From contig JAUFRC010000001.1 of NCBI GenBank assembly GCA_030410095.1, positions 3,480,001 to 3,536,658 of the forward strand: a stretch of DNA of 56,658 nt, given 5' to 3'. The notes below the pieces were generated by a model. That model saw only the letters and a program-made list of their open reading frames with translations, was not told the DNA's origin and ran no database searches. Origin of the DNA: Paracoccus cavernae. Lineage in GTDB: Bacteria > Pseudomonadota > Alphaproteobacteria > Rhodobacterales > Rhodobacteraceae. Within the stretch, counting starts at the first letter, position 1; the number at the start of each line of letters is the position of its first letter. Positions 10,105-19,396 of this stretch are shown here, piece after piece. A program made the translations under genes and the position numbers.

Positions 10105-12796
10105 ATGACCAAAATCACCTTGCCTGCCGTGATCTTGCTGCTCGTGGGGTCGCGGTCCCCGCGCAGTCCCAAGATCTTGCAGCGCATCAGCCGCTCGAAG
10201 TCCGCCACGTCTGTGCCGCGCAACCCATCTTCGCTGCGCCGGAAGGGAGGCAAACGGGCAAGCTCGCGGCGGGGGACGAGGTCTTGCTGCGCGATGTCAC
10301 ATTCGGTCCCGGTGCTGCGGCTTGGTTCGCGCTGGACTACGCCACCGGCAAGGGCTCGAGCGGGCGGTTGGGTATCTGCCGGTGGCCGAGGTCACGCATT
10401 TCTGTCCCGCGCCGCCTGCCGCCCCGTCGGCGATGGGGCTGCCAGCTATCTGGCCCCCGAACACCTGCCACCTTGTCGCTGGGTATGAAGATACGCTTGA
10501 AGGGCTGAACGATCTTGCCGCGTCTTTGCCCGCATTCGCGCCTTCTGCGTCGGGGTATCGCCTCGATACCGGCCGCTATGCGCTGGTGCTGGGCTTGCTG
10601 AGCACCGGAGCCAGTGACCGGATCATCCGCCTGTCGGACCAGCTGCCACAGGACAGCTTCTGTGCCTCCGGCGCCGATTTCCGCGCCGCTTTGGTCCACG
10701 AGGCAACAGGCTTTACCGAGGTGGAGAGGGGCCGGTCGCAGGATACCGCGACTTTGCTGGCCGAAGCGCGGCAGGTCGGGGATCCCGCCGGGGTGAAACA
10801 CGCCTGCGATCTTGGCCTTGGTCCGGCTTGCACCGCATTTGCTAGCCATATCTATGACACAATTGAAGGCCCGGACGGTGGTCCGGCCGTTGTTACACGT
10901 TACGGCCTGCTGGGCTGCATGGCCGGCGATCTGGAGGGTGCCGGTTGGCGATCAACCGGCAGGACAATACTCTGGAACTTGCACGGGCTCAGGCCCTTGC
11001 CGGCAGTGCGGCGGCTGGCGACCGCGTCACGACGGAACTGGCAAAGCTGCTTTGCGATGCACAGGACCGCGTTGGCTGTGTCCTGCAGGCGCGCGGGACG
11101 GCTGCGGGCGGAACGCCTTCGCTGGTCGAGGCGGCATCGAATTTTGCCGCCAATCTAAACGCCTGTCAGCAAGGCATCAGCTGGATCTGCGAGGCGTTGG
11201 AGGAGGGTTTCAGCGCGGTGACGACTGCACGGGGAACGGACCAACTGCGAATGAACGCTTTGCGCTGGCGGGGATCGAGGCAGAGATCTGCACCCAGGGT
11301 CCGCGCGGCCCCAATCAGCGCGACTGCAAAGCCGCATATTACCTGTACCGCGATTTCCTGACTTACGGCGATTCCACCGCGCTGGATTCGGCGCGAGTGG
11401 ATCAGGCCAGCACCTTCCTGACCAGTGGATGCGCGGCGGGCGATCCTGCGGCTTGCGGCACGCTGTCAAAACTGCCAAATTTCTGGCCTACGGTCGAACG
11501 TCACGCCGCCGCCGCCCGCGCCATTGCTCTGTGTGATGCCCAAGGCACCAAGGACAGCATCTGCGACAGCCTTGGTGCGGCCGTTGACCCGATGCTGACC
11601 CAGGCCCGCCCTGCTTTGCGCGCAAGATATGACACGCTGGCGCAGTCCTGCCTGACGCCGGATGGCGAATCTTCGCAGGATTGCATCCAGGCGCTGCACA
11701 TCTATGCCGCGCTAGGGACCCCTGACGGGCTGGACACGGTAGAAGCAATGCTGATCGCGGCCTGCACGCCTGCCAACATCAAGGGGTGCGAGCCACTATC
11801 GCGAATTTACGCCAATGACGGATATGAAGCTCAGGGCGTGACCATCCCCGCTCGTGATGACCCGGAGGCCTATCTTGCAGCCCTGCGCTTGGGATGCCGC
11901 AGCGGGCGTGACCAAGCGGATGCAGGCAATACCTGCGCCCAGCTTGCGGATGCGATGACCGAGGGCGGCGACGATCAGGGTGCGCTTCGGGTGCGCGCTT
12001 CGGCTTGCGAGGCGCTGATGGCCTCCGGAAACGATCAAGACGCCTCGGCCTGCTATGACGCGGTAAAGCTGGCACTGGAGCAGAAAACGCGCCTGGCCGA
12101 GGCGCTTCTCTGGGCCGACTTCGTTTGCGATACGGCGGACGTCTCGGTTGCGCCCTATGGCTGCAAGCTTGCCGGCAACATTCTGTCCCAAGGGTTGGGC
12201 CAACCCGCTGATCCGGACCGCGCGCTGACCGCCTATCAGCGCGGCTGCTTTCATCATCATGTCAACACGACCGATGGCGAAGCCTGCCTCATCTATGGCT
12301 CGATGCTAATCGACAGCGTTCGCCGTGGCGAGACGACGGCACAGCCCTCGCTTTCGCCCATCGCGAAGATGGTGAAGATCCCACGCCACAGATCGTGCTA
12401 TCCGAGGCTTCGCGCGCCTTCGACATGGGCTGCATGGATGGTATCGTACAGGCCTGCGCGGCCAACACGAAACTTCTGGAGGAGTGGAGCATCGGCAATT
12501 TGCCCCACGACGCGTTCGCCTGCCAGGTCCGCAACGCATCAGGCCAGGTGACTTCGGCAAAGCCCTGCCGAGGCTTCATCTTCTATCAGGCCTCGGCAGA
12601 GATGCATAAGACCCGCGAACAGATCGGGTTGAATGTCTATGTCTGGCCGGACGGCGACCGCAGCGTGACCTATGTCCGGAACGGGATCTGGAGGCTGAAC
12701 GAAGTCAGGACGGAAGATCCCGTGACCGAGGCGGATACACGCTGCTGGCACAACCCGATCTCGTCCCGCAGCTTCTGCGTTGTGCCGGAAGGTTGA
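10105..12796 (+). CDS. Large cysteine-rich secreted protein with SH3-like N-terminus, five frameshifts
   Basis: Five overlapping frames line up into one protein of about 895 residues if one base is restored near 10149, 10372, 10938, 11239 and 12362, all G or C runs. It starts with a signal peptide (MTKITLPAVILLL, then VAVPAQSQ). A bacterial-SH3-like segment follows around residues 40-85 (GKLAAGDEVLLRDV to GYLPVAEV). The rest is a long alpha-helical, alanine-rich region with regularly spaced cysteines in units like ACDLGLGPAC, GCAAGDPAACG and CEALMASGNDQDASAC. That spacing is reminiscent of Sel1/TPR-type secreted proteins with disulfides. The C-terminal ~90 residues form a different, mixed domain ending SRSFCVVPEG. 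Function unknown; probably periplasmic or exported. Confidence 0.6.
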
Positions 12797-12980
12797 CGGC
12801 TGGGGATCGAAGAACGCGGCCCTCTTCTGCCCGTCGGCACCATCAGGTGCCGCTATGCAGCATTCCGAAAGCTATCGCTAAGTCCTGACACAGCCCGTAC
12901 GCGCAGGGACGGTCTGCTATGCGGACAAAGCGGTCACTGGAGTGGGAAGGCAGTCCGTAGACAGGACTTGCCATTTGCAG

Positions 12981-13697
12981 TTACTGCCCTGAGAAAACCA
13001 AATTTGTTGGCTTCTCAAGCATCTTACCAACGCCCACGGTTACAGGCCAATCTGCCTGCGCCTCGCCAAAATTAAGTTCTTTTACGCGCATGCTGCCGTG
13101 ATTGTTGAGCAGCAAGCCATAGTGGATGCTGGCAGCGTTATCCGGAACGTCAAGAACCACGCGGCGGGCTACCCATTCATTAGTGCCGCGCAAAACACCG
13201 TCGCTAGCGCGATCCAGCATGTTGTCAAACCGGAGTGCCTGTCCGAGGGCCTCATCGACGCGCATCCATAGTGATGCTGCATCCGCATCATCAGTACGGA
13301 TCATCGCCGCGAGAGCCACTTTTTGTCCACGATACGGCGCTGCGGAAATGCTCTGCATCATCACCCCGAAACTGTCGGCCGGTAGGACGATACCGCAGTT
13401 TCGCTCAACGCGGCAGGCTATCTGCGCAACCCCGGGTTGCGACGCATTAATACCGATCCGGTAAAATGTGCGATCCGTATGTCGCGTTATCTTCCAGCCA
13501 TTTGGCAGAGGAGGATTGTCAGCTGACATACGACTATCAGTAGCGGCGATGTGTGCAGACAGCTGGTTCCAGTCCCTGAACCCGAACTGCTCGGCAATAA
13601 GCTCCAAGCACTCGCTGTGCGAACGCTCTACTCCATTGCTGGCTAGCGAGTGACGGAGATTTTTTGCCAGAATTTTGGCATCCATGAAGCTGTGCAT
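12981..13697 (-). CDS. Glyoxalase-superfamily N-terminal domain protein with AraC-effector-like C-terminal region
   Basis: 238 residues, intact. The first ~50 residues (DAKILAKNLRHSL, then HSECLELIAEQFGFRDWNQL) match the small N-terminal domain found in glyoxalase-superfamily proteins of Proteobacteria. After a short linker comes a beta-rich domain of about 170 residues beginning PLPNGWKITRHTDRTFYRIG that does not look like a metal-binding glyoxalase. I cannot name it; a ligand-binding or carbohydrate-binding role is possible. No neighbour shares its strand closely. Confidence 0.65.
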   Translation of the reverse strand: MHSFMDAKILAKNLRHSLASNGVERSHSECLELIAEQFGFRDWNQLSAHIAATDSRMSADNPPLPNGWKITRHTDRTFYRIGINASQPGVAQIACRVERNCGIVLPADSFGVMMQSISAAPYRGQKVALAAMIRTDDADAASLWMRVDEALGQALRFDNMLDRASDGVLRGTNEWVARRVVLDVPDNAASIHYGLLLNNHGSMRVKELNFGEAQADWPVTVGVGKMLEKPTNLVFSGQ

Positions 13698-13933
13698 GTT
13701 CTGTTCCCCATAGGGCGGAAACGCTTTCGCGTGCCAGTGCTCGCATTGCCGACGATCCGCCCACCAAGGTTAGAGATCATGATGCAGAACGAATGCATTC
13801 ACCATTCCGAATTCGGACGCGAGCGGCAGGCTGCATCAGCCCCCGAAATTCTAGCGACCATGGTGAACGACCGCAACGGGGAATGGGGGTAAGGACACAT
13901 GCTGTCTGGAGCCACCAATGAAAGCCCGTCTTC

Positions 13934-14563
13934 ATGGGATGTCTTAAAATCCTGCCTTTCGTATTCTTCCTGGGGCCCGGCAGCCTTTTGTCTGACACCC
14001 TCTCTGGAGCGTTGGACGGGGACACTACAGGCTGCCATATTTTTCAGGATGACTGGGCGGGGTTGATGCATTCCGAAGCTGATGTTGAAAACTTCGCAGA
14101 AATTCTGCACAACGCAGATGAGCAGGTCGTTCGCGAATGTCTTCAATGAGATCCCGGTCTTGCAGTTGCGAAGCTGCCCTCCGGCTGGCCGGTATTCCTC
14201 GAGCAATCTATGCTCCCAGAGCCCCCAATCATTGACTTGATGATCGCGTCCGGAGCAGATCCCGATGCACGAAGCCCTGAGGGCGAGACGCTTCTGCACC
14301 TGACAGGTGATCCCGAAGCCATACGTAAGCTGCTGTCTCATGGCGCTGACATTAATGCATTGGATAGTCGAGGCTACACGCCGATGATGGGGCATGCACC
14401 CTATCCTGAAACAGGCCCGGATGCGATTTACACCCTGTTTGCAGAAGGGGCTGATCCCCATGTTCATGGGCTGGATGGCAAGACGGTTTTTGATTTGCTG
14501 CCCCAGGGTGAGCGATTCGACTGTCTTCGGCGACATCTGCGCGACAAAGACCACAATCGGTAA
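13934..14563 (+). pseudogene. Ankyrin-repeat protein with an in-frame TGA
   Basis: One frame from ATG 13934 to 14563, interrupted by a TGA at 14147-14149. The N-terminus MGCLKILPFVFFLGPGSLLS looks like a signal peptide. The second part holds ankyrin motifs: LIDLMIASGADPDARSPEGE-type, then TLLHLTGDPEAIRKLLSHGA and YTPMMG, with a further unit to GKTVFDLL. Because both halves share one frame, a single substitution (or an in-frame indel) explains the stop. An internal ATG at 14210 could start a shorter 117-residue ankyrin protein without a signal. Confidence 0.6.
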
Positions 14564-15181
14564 CTTCCTGGCCCAGGAACGAAGGGCAGCTCCGTCCGCA
14601 AAGCTGCCGTTCCTGATCCTATCTGGCGCGAGGTCGAGGCGGCAACGACAGCATTGACGTGGAGAGCCCTTGACCTGCCCCCTGCTCTGCCTACCGATTT
14701 TGGACCACCTGAAGCCGGAGCTTTCGACCGTGGTCACGGCGGCGGACGCGGAGCCCTCAAATTGCTCAAGCGTCCGGCGCGCTTCGAGCGGCGTCTGGTT
14801 CCCAAGCGGCACGAGGCGAAAACGCGACGCATTTTCGAGACAATCTCTTCCCGCGTCGGCGGCTTGTTTACCCTCCGGCAACCAGAAGCATCAACCGCCG
14901 CCCGTCCGAGGCAACCAGCTCAAGCCCGTCGACGCCAGTTCTGGCCGCTGCAACCTGCTCGAGCAGCTTGAGGAGGGTCATCGGTATTCCCTTAGATCCT
15001 TGTGGGCGCGTGAGGCAACGCAGCCCAATCCATTCTGGTGAACTGGCTGCCCTGATCGGAGTGGATCAGCACCTTTCCCTTCGGCTTTCGCCGCCAGACA
15101 GCCATGAGCAGAGCTTGCAAGACGACATCCGTGACCTGCCACTGAACTTTCATCCAGCCGTGACCGGAGCCCGTTGGTTAT
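14564..15181. other. Remnants of IS3-family elements, no intact gene
   Basis: 14683-14745 repeats the IS3 end seen at 15182 (TGCTCTGCCTACCGATTTTG). About 15003-15160 on the minus strand translates to an IS3 integrase piece (WRRKPKGKVLIHSDQGSQFT and MDWAAL), which carries the second catalytic Asp. Between them, 14750-14980 is not assignable. This looks like debris of at least two IS3 insertions. Confidence 0.65.
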
Positions 15182-15232
15182 TGCTCTGCCTACCGATTTT
15201 GGACCACCTGAAGCCAGAGTTTCCGGCCTTGG

Positions 15233-15565
15233 TCATGACGGCGGGCTGGTGACGCCGTCGGGAAAGTGCAGTGCGCTCGGGACGTTGTAGCTGATGGCGC
15301 TGTGGGGTCTGTCGTCGTTGTAGTGTCTGCACCAATCCTCCAGCTTTTCGGCCGCGTCCGCATGGCTCATGAACCAGTGTGCGTTCAGGCATTCTGACCA
15401 GAGCTTGCTGTTGAAGGTGAGGAGGGATCAGAAAACAGTCCGGGGACTGTTTTCCCCGACGTAAAAGAAACCGTTGTCCGTGGGTTTTCCGGGCCGGGAG
15501 AAGTCGAGCGTGACGCCCTTGGCATAGGCCGATAGATCAAGGTCGCGCGAGATGAATTCGCTGCC
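15233..15565 (-). pseudogene. IS3 transposase OrfB, C-terminal half
   Basis: Begins GSEFISRDLDLSAYAKGVTL and DFSRPGKPTDNGF, the region after the second catalytic Asp of the IS3 integrase, and resumes FNSKLWSECLNAHWF to the end NVPSALHFPDGV. The stretch that should code for the catalytic Glu (DN-FIEAFN) is replaced by a palindromic insertion, so the protein would be dead even without the IS110. Confidence 0.8.
15426..15462 (+). repeat. Palindromic mini-repeat (24-nt perfect inverted repeat), copy 1
   Basis: GAAAACAGTCC, two bases, then GGACTGTTTTC at 15432-15455, flanked by GGATCA on the left and CCCCGACG on the right. The same repeat with the same flanks occurs at 38798-38833. Both copies interrupt an IS3 orfB. 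Here it sits where the DNGFIEAFN motif should be. Confidence 0.8.
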
Positions 15566-15595
15566 ATAGCATATTGGGAAGACAACGCCGATCGA

Positions 15596-15646
15596 GGTTA
15601 TGGCGGCCTGCGCAGCCTTCAAATCGCGTAGCAGGTGGCCATAACC
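15596..15646 (+). ncRNA. Candidate IS110 bridge RNA stem-loop
   Basis: GGTTATGGC (15596-15604) pairs perfectly with GCCATAACC (15638-15646). Inside it, CCTGC pairs with GCAGG after a small internal loop, leaving an apical loop of about 20 nt. It lies in the left non-coding end of the IS110, upstream of the transposase start at 15702. In the IS110 group that region is transcribed as the bridge RNA, which pairs with target and donor DNA. The hairpin is seen; the bridge RNA role follows from family knowledge and is inference here. Confidence 0.5.
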
Positions 15647-15701
15647 GGCACTCAGGTCTCTATGATGGTTTTGCGAACCAACACCACAGAGGAGACCAAC
15701 T

Positions 15702-16980
15702 ATGGCCAAGTCGAAGCATATGCAGGATGCCCGCGTTTTGGTAGGCATCGATATTTCCAAGAGCCGTCATGAAGTGCTGATTGCGGTGCCTGGAAAGTCC
15801 CGGCGCAAGCGCATGACTGTCCTGAACACGGGCGAGGGCTTCGCGCGCCTGATAGATGTCTTGTCCAGCTTCGGACTGCCTGTCACGATCGGCTTTGAGG
15901 CCACGGGCAATTATCACCGCGCTCTGATGTTCGCGCTTGGCCGCGCCGGCTTCCATCTCAATCTGGTCTCGTCCGTAGCCTTGGCAAGGACCCGCGAAGC
16001 CTTGCATAATTCCTGGGACAAGAATGATCCGAAGGACGCTCAGGTCATTTTGCGCATGCTGGAGATCGGTGCGGTGCAGATCTTCCACGATCCGCTGGTC
16101 GCGGGCACCTGCGATATCCAGGAGATCTCCAAAACCTATGAGATGGTAGCCAAGGCGAAGACCGAGCTGTGGCATCGGATACTGACCCATTACCTGCCGC
16201 TCTACTTCCCCGAGGCCGACCGTTTCCATCGTAGTTCGCGCGGCGACTGGTTCCTGGCCTTTTTGGAGGCCTGGCCGTCCCCATATGATCACGGCTATGG
16301 CCAAGGAAACGTTCATGGCAAAGGCGTGGCCGATCATTGGGCGTAAGGTGGGTAAGGCCGCGCTTCTGGCTGATATCTACGAGACATCAAGGACTTCCGT
16401 GGGTTTGCCTGTCGATCCAGACTCGGATGCAATTCGCATGTTCCGGCTGGTGCTGTCACAGGGACGGGCCCTCATCCAGCACCGCAACGCAATCGAGGCT
16501 AGGGCTGTCGAGCTTTTGTCTGATCACCCAGACTATAGGCTGCTCATCTCCATCCCCGGTATTGGGCCCATCAATGCTCTTGCAGTTTTGGCCGAAGCCG
16601 GTGATCTGCGACGCTTCCGTCATAATCGGCAATTCCTGAAGTTCTGCGGCATGGACCTGGCCACGGTCCAGTCGGGCTCTTTCCGAGGCCGGACAAAGTT
16701 GTCCAAATATGGCAACGCCCGCCTGCGCCGCACTCTATGGATCGCCGGGCAGGCCGCAGTTCTCAAGCCCGCCAACAGCTTTCGCGACAAGTTCGAGCGC
16801 TACATCTCGCTTGATCGCCGCAACCCCGATCTGCGCCGCAAGGCCTATACTGCCATTGCAGCCAAGATGGCGCGCACCATTCACGCCGTGATCAAATCCG
16901 GCGAACCCTATCGCCCCTTCTTCGAGGGGGTGAGCCCAGGCGGAAGGACCTCTCTCACTTCTGGCCGTGGAGGCGCCTAG
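15702..16980 (+). pseudogene. IS110 transposase (DEDD recombinase), one frameshift
   Basis: The N-terminal RuvC-like domain has the first Asp in VLVGIDISKSRHEV, the Glu in GFEATGNYH and the Asp pair in NDPKDAQVI. The C-terminal part has SIPGIGPINALAVLAEAGD, typical of the transposase IS116/IS110 domain with the essential Ser region. The frame breaks near 16285-16295 (missing about two bases after CCATA), splitting it into 15702-16346 and 16285-16980. If the break is a read error, the enzyme would be complete at about 425 residues. GAGGAGACC precedes the ATG. Confidence 0.85.
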
Positions 16981-17193
16981 CGCGACCTCGTAGATAATGT
17001 TCGGGCCTTCCGCTTGGAATTTAGGATCTCGTTTTAAGGACGGTGAGGGCAGCAAGATCTGACCCTGTATTTGCTAAGGAAGAGACCAATTCTTGACGGC
17101 GGAGCCCGCTTGGGCAATCCTATGCTGGCAGTCGTGCACACGACAGCCCCGAGATCTGATGCCAAAATCGGCCACTGCTTCCCGCCCTAGGAC

Positions 17194-17746
17194 GTTGTCG
17201 ACCCTGATCGTCTTCGGATAACCGATCTTGCGACAGATCCGTTCCAACGTCTGGACCACGTCCTCGCCACGATACTGGAAGCGCGCATCGGTCGCCGGAC
17301 AATAGCGGGAATGCGTATCGACAATGGTCAGGATCCGCAGCTTCTTGCCCAGAGCCAATTGGTCGTGGACAAAATCCATCGCCCAGACATCGTTCGGACC
17401 GACGGCTTCCACACGGTCGTCACGCAGCTTCGCCTTCACACGCCGCTTTGGCGTCTTGTTTCGCAACTGCAGGCCTAACGCTCTGTATACATTATAGACC
17501 ATCTTGATGCTGACCTCCCAGCCTTCTCGCTCGGGGACGACGTAAACGCGACGGTAGCCATAGCGCACTCGCGTTTCGCAGATCTCCCGGATCCGCCGTT
17601 TCAACTCTGCCGGATCGGTGCGACGGGATTTGTGGTGGTAGCTTGAGCAGTCAAACCTCAGAGCCCCACACGCCCTGCGGATCGAGACTGCCCAGTCTGC
17701 GCACATCCCGCGAACCAGTTCACGCGTCCGCTCCGGCTTCAGAGCT
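17194..17746 (-). pseudogene. IS3 transposase OrfB, N-terminal half
   Basis: Reads ALKPERTRELVRGMCADW through the HTH_21 region (KRRIREICETRVRYGYRRV) and into the integrase core with the first Asp in NDVWAMDFVHDQL. It ends at KTIRVDN, where IS110 is inserted. The frame begins by a probable -1 shift at the AAAG near the orfA stop, the usual way IS3 elements make the OrfAB fusion. Confidence 0.82.
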
Positions 17747-18005
17747 TTCGCCGCACAACATCCTGCAACATCTGCCCGTCGAGCGTCAGGTCTGCCACGA
17801 TCCGCTTCAACCGCGCGTTCTCATCCTCAAGCTGCTTCAGCCGTCGCATCTCGTCCGGCAGCAACCCGCCGTATTTCTTCTTCCAGGCAAAGTAAGTCGA
17901 TTGCCCGATCCCGGCCTTGCGGCAGATCTCCGCAACCGATGTGCCTTCCTCGCCCTGTTTCAGGATAAACGCCTTTTGCGCCTCGGTGAACTTAGATGCC
18001 TTCAT
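17739..18005 (-). CDS. IS3 OrfA (helix-turn-helix and leucine zipper)
   Basis: 88 residues from MKASKFTEAQKAFILKQ. HTH region at about residues 18-40 (VAEICRKAGIGQSTYFAWKK), then a coiled coil (RRLKQLEDENARLKRIVADL). Normal length and intact. ATG 18005 is preferred over 18020 because related proteins begin at MK-SKFTE. Confidence 0.88.
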   Translation of the reverse strand: MKASKFTEAQKAFILKQGEEGTSVAEICRKAGIGQSTYFAWKKKYGGLLPDEMRRLKQLEDENARLKRIVADLTLDGQMLQDVVRRKL

Positions 18006-18087
18006 CGTTCTCAGCTCCATTCCCAGCCAGGGAAACGTTAGCCGAAAACTCCAGCTTCAAACGATCCAGTTTCGAGGGGGCAGAGCA

Positions 18088-18486
18088 CGCGCTAGAAGCT
18101 GTAATTAGCGCCGCGCCCTCTTTGACTTCGAAAGGTGCAGTGCTCGATGCGCTGATCTGCAGCATAAGCCAGCAATGGTTACACCAGAAACTCTAGCGCC
18201 CGATTTAAGTTCGAACCGAGCTCGCGGTGCGCGCGCATCTGCGGTCAATGCCGACGGAGAGATAGACTTGAACTTCGACCGCAGCCGCTTGACTCGCTAC
18301 GATAGCAGCTTAGGCGCGGAATTTTTCGGGCGCGACCTTCTTCAGAATAGGCAGGCTATCCGATTTGAGCCGCTGCAGGTTTGGCTAATTACTCGGCCAG
18401 CCGGCGAGCGATCGCGCTAGCGTGAAGGAACAAAAAGGATCTGCAGCGGTTCCTGACCCGTAACGAAATCGAGAAAGGAGAATGAG
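18088..18486. other. Intergenic stretch before the PRC-barrel gene
   Basis: About 400 nt between the IS3 end and the first stress gene. No convincing gene; the open frame at 18175-18420 has no family resemblance. The right end holds an EcfG-type promoter candidate (18427-18451). Confidence 0.55.
18427..18451 (+). promoter_or_regulatory. EcfG-type (general stress sigma factor) promoter candidate
   Basis: GGAAC at 18427-18431, 16-nt spacer, GGTT at 18448-18451. The alphaproteobacterial EcfG consensus is GGAAC, 16-17 nt, CGTT, so one base of the -10 element differs. It lies 36 nt upstream of the PRC-barrel gene. Confidence 0.5.
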
Positions 18487-18793
18487 ATGGATCATACCAA
18501 TCATGTCCGCCTGAACGATAGTGAGCTTACGGAGGCTATCCTGAATGGCGCGCCAGTTTACGGGCCAGACGATAGCCAGGTTGGCGCGATTTCCGAAGTT
18601 TACGGTTCCGGTGCCGAAGCTACTGTGGTGGTCGATGTCGGCGGATTCTAGAATTGGCGCAAAACCTGTCGAGATCCGAGCGAAAGACCTCGACCTTATG
18701 CGCGGCGAAGATGGCGTAGTGCACGGCCACACCAACTGGACCAAAGATCAGTTGAAGGATCTTCCAGAGTTCACGCCTCGCAATATTCCTTGA
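18487..18793 (+). CDS. PRC-barrel domain protein, frameshifted
   Basis: Two frames join into one protein of about 103 residues: MDHTNHVRLNDSELTEAIL and VYGPDDSQVGAISEVYG up to VVVDVGGF, then GIGAKPVEIRAKDLDLMR to the end. The fold pattern (VYG-D-xx-VG-I, VVVDVGGFLGIG-KPV-I) is that of PRC-barrel stress proteins common in alphaproteobacteria. The break is at TTCTAGAATTGG (18646-18657), where one C and one G appear to be missing. AGGAGAATGAG precedes the ATG. Expected to be cytoplasmic and stress-induced, consistent with the EcfG-like promoter in front. Confidence 0.7.
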
Positions 18794-18818
18794 ACTCATT
18801 CGATGAAGGAGCCTCATT

Positions 18819-19025
18819 ATGACCGGCAAGTTCGATCCGAAAGAGGAAAACGAAAAACACAACGTTGCGCAAAATGCGCAGCAGGACAAGATGGCGAATG
18901 CTGATCCTGTCCTAAACCCTAAACAGATGAAGCGCTCAAATGAGCCGAACGCAGGCGGACAGAACCGGGAGGCCGGCGATCGCAAAGCTCGGCAGAATGA
19001 CCGCGCCACTAACGGCGGAGAGTAG
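18819..19025 (+). CDS. Small hydrophilic stress-type protein, 68 aa
   Basis: GAAGGAG lies 9 nt before the ATG. The product is almost entirely polar (MTGKFDPKEENEKHNVAQNA, ending NDRATNGGE), rich in Asn, Lys, Glu and Gln with no hydrophobic core, so probably intrinsically disordered. It follows the PRC-barrel gene by 25 nt and is probably co-transcribed. Hydrophilin-like proteins of this kind often belong to the general stress response; the specific family is not recognised. Confidence 0.65.
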   Translation: MTGKFDPKEENEKHNVAQNAQQDKMANADPVLNPKQMKRSNEPNAGGQNREAGDRKARQNDRATNGGE

Positions 19026-19084
19026 ACAAGCTTGCGGCGAGGTACCTTCTTCCTCGCCGCACAATGCACCGTTCGCTATCACTT

Positions 19085-19250
19085 GTGTTCTGCCTATCAA
19101 TTATGGACCATTCGAAGCTGGAGCTTTCGGCCGTGGTCGGGGCGGCGGGCTGAAGACGCCGCCGGGAAGGTGCAGTGCGCTCGGGACATTGTATCCAATG
19201 GCGCTGTGGGGTCGATCGTCGTTGTAGTGTCTACGCCAATCTGTCGATGA
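19085..19250 (-). repeat. IS3 right-end fragment with OrfB C-terminus
   Basis: About 165 nt related to the 15182 IS3 end. The minus strand encodes RRHYNDDRPHSAIGYNVPSA and ends in the terminal repeat near 19085. The rest of the element is absent. Confidence 0.75.
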
Positions 19251-19376
19251 GGCGCAACAGATCGCAACCGACTGGCTATGGACTTAGAACAATGAGCGCC
19301 CCAGCGCGAGTTGTGTCTGAATAGCCCCATGTCTCGTGGACGCCTTCTTTGCTAATTTTGAGGCAAGGAGGCCTTG

Positions 19377-19396
19377 ATGGGCACAGCCGCTCCTCC
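19377..19396 (+). other. Possible original start codon of the histidine kinase gene
   Basis: AAGGAGG then ATG at 19377 gives MGTAAPP before the sequence enters the IS21 left end at 19397. The next non-IS sequence, at about 20250, is the PAS domain of the HWE kinase. This is what would remain of the kinase gene start if IS21 inserted after codon 7 and a deletion then removed the IS right part and the kinase N-terminus. Inference. Confidence 0.35.

Larger units (their letters stand above)
15566..17193 (+). mobile_element. IS110-family element nested in the IS3 orfB
   Basis: 1628 nt bounded by the two halves of the IS3 orfB, so its edges are known to within a few bases. It lacks terminal inverted repeats, as IS110 elements do, and has a 136-nt non-coding left end, one transposase gene and a ~210-nt right end. 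The left non-coding part holds a strong hairpin (15596-15646) where the IS110 bridge RNA is expected. Confidence 0.82.
15182..18087 (-). mobile_element. IS3-family element interrupted by an IS110
   Basis: The ends TGCTCTGCC (15182) and GGCAGAGCA (18087) are inverted repeats and continue as imperfect repeats (GGACCACCTGAAGCC against GGATCGTTTGAAGCT). orfA and the N-terminal half of orfB lie at 17194-18005 on the minus strand, and the C-terminal half of orfB at 15233-15565. The 1.6-kb IS110 at 15566-17193 separates the two halves exactly between the GTCGAC-AAC and GGC-AGC codons of the integrase. The C-terminal half also contains a 24-nt palindrome insertion. No target duplication recognised. 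Confidence 0.85.

Noticed and set aside
14147..14149. TGA in the ankyrin gene as a selenocysteine codon
   Set aside because: No selenocysteine insertion hairpin is evident after it and ankyrin proteins are not selenoproteins.
13799..14881. 360-codon minus-strand frame
   Set aside because: It runs antisense to the ankyrin gene and through an IS3 end; no domain and no consistent coding bias.
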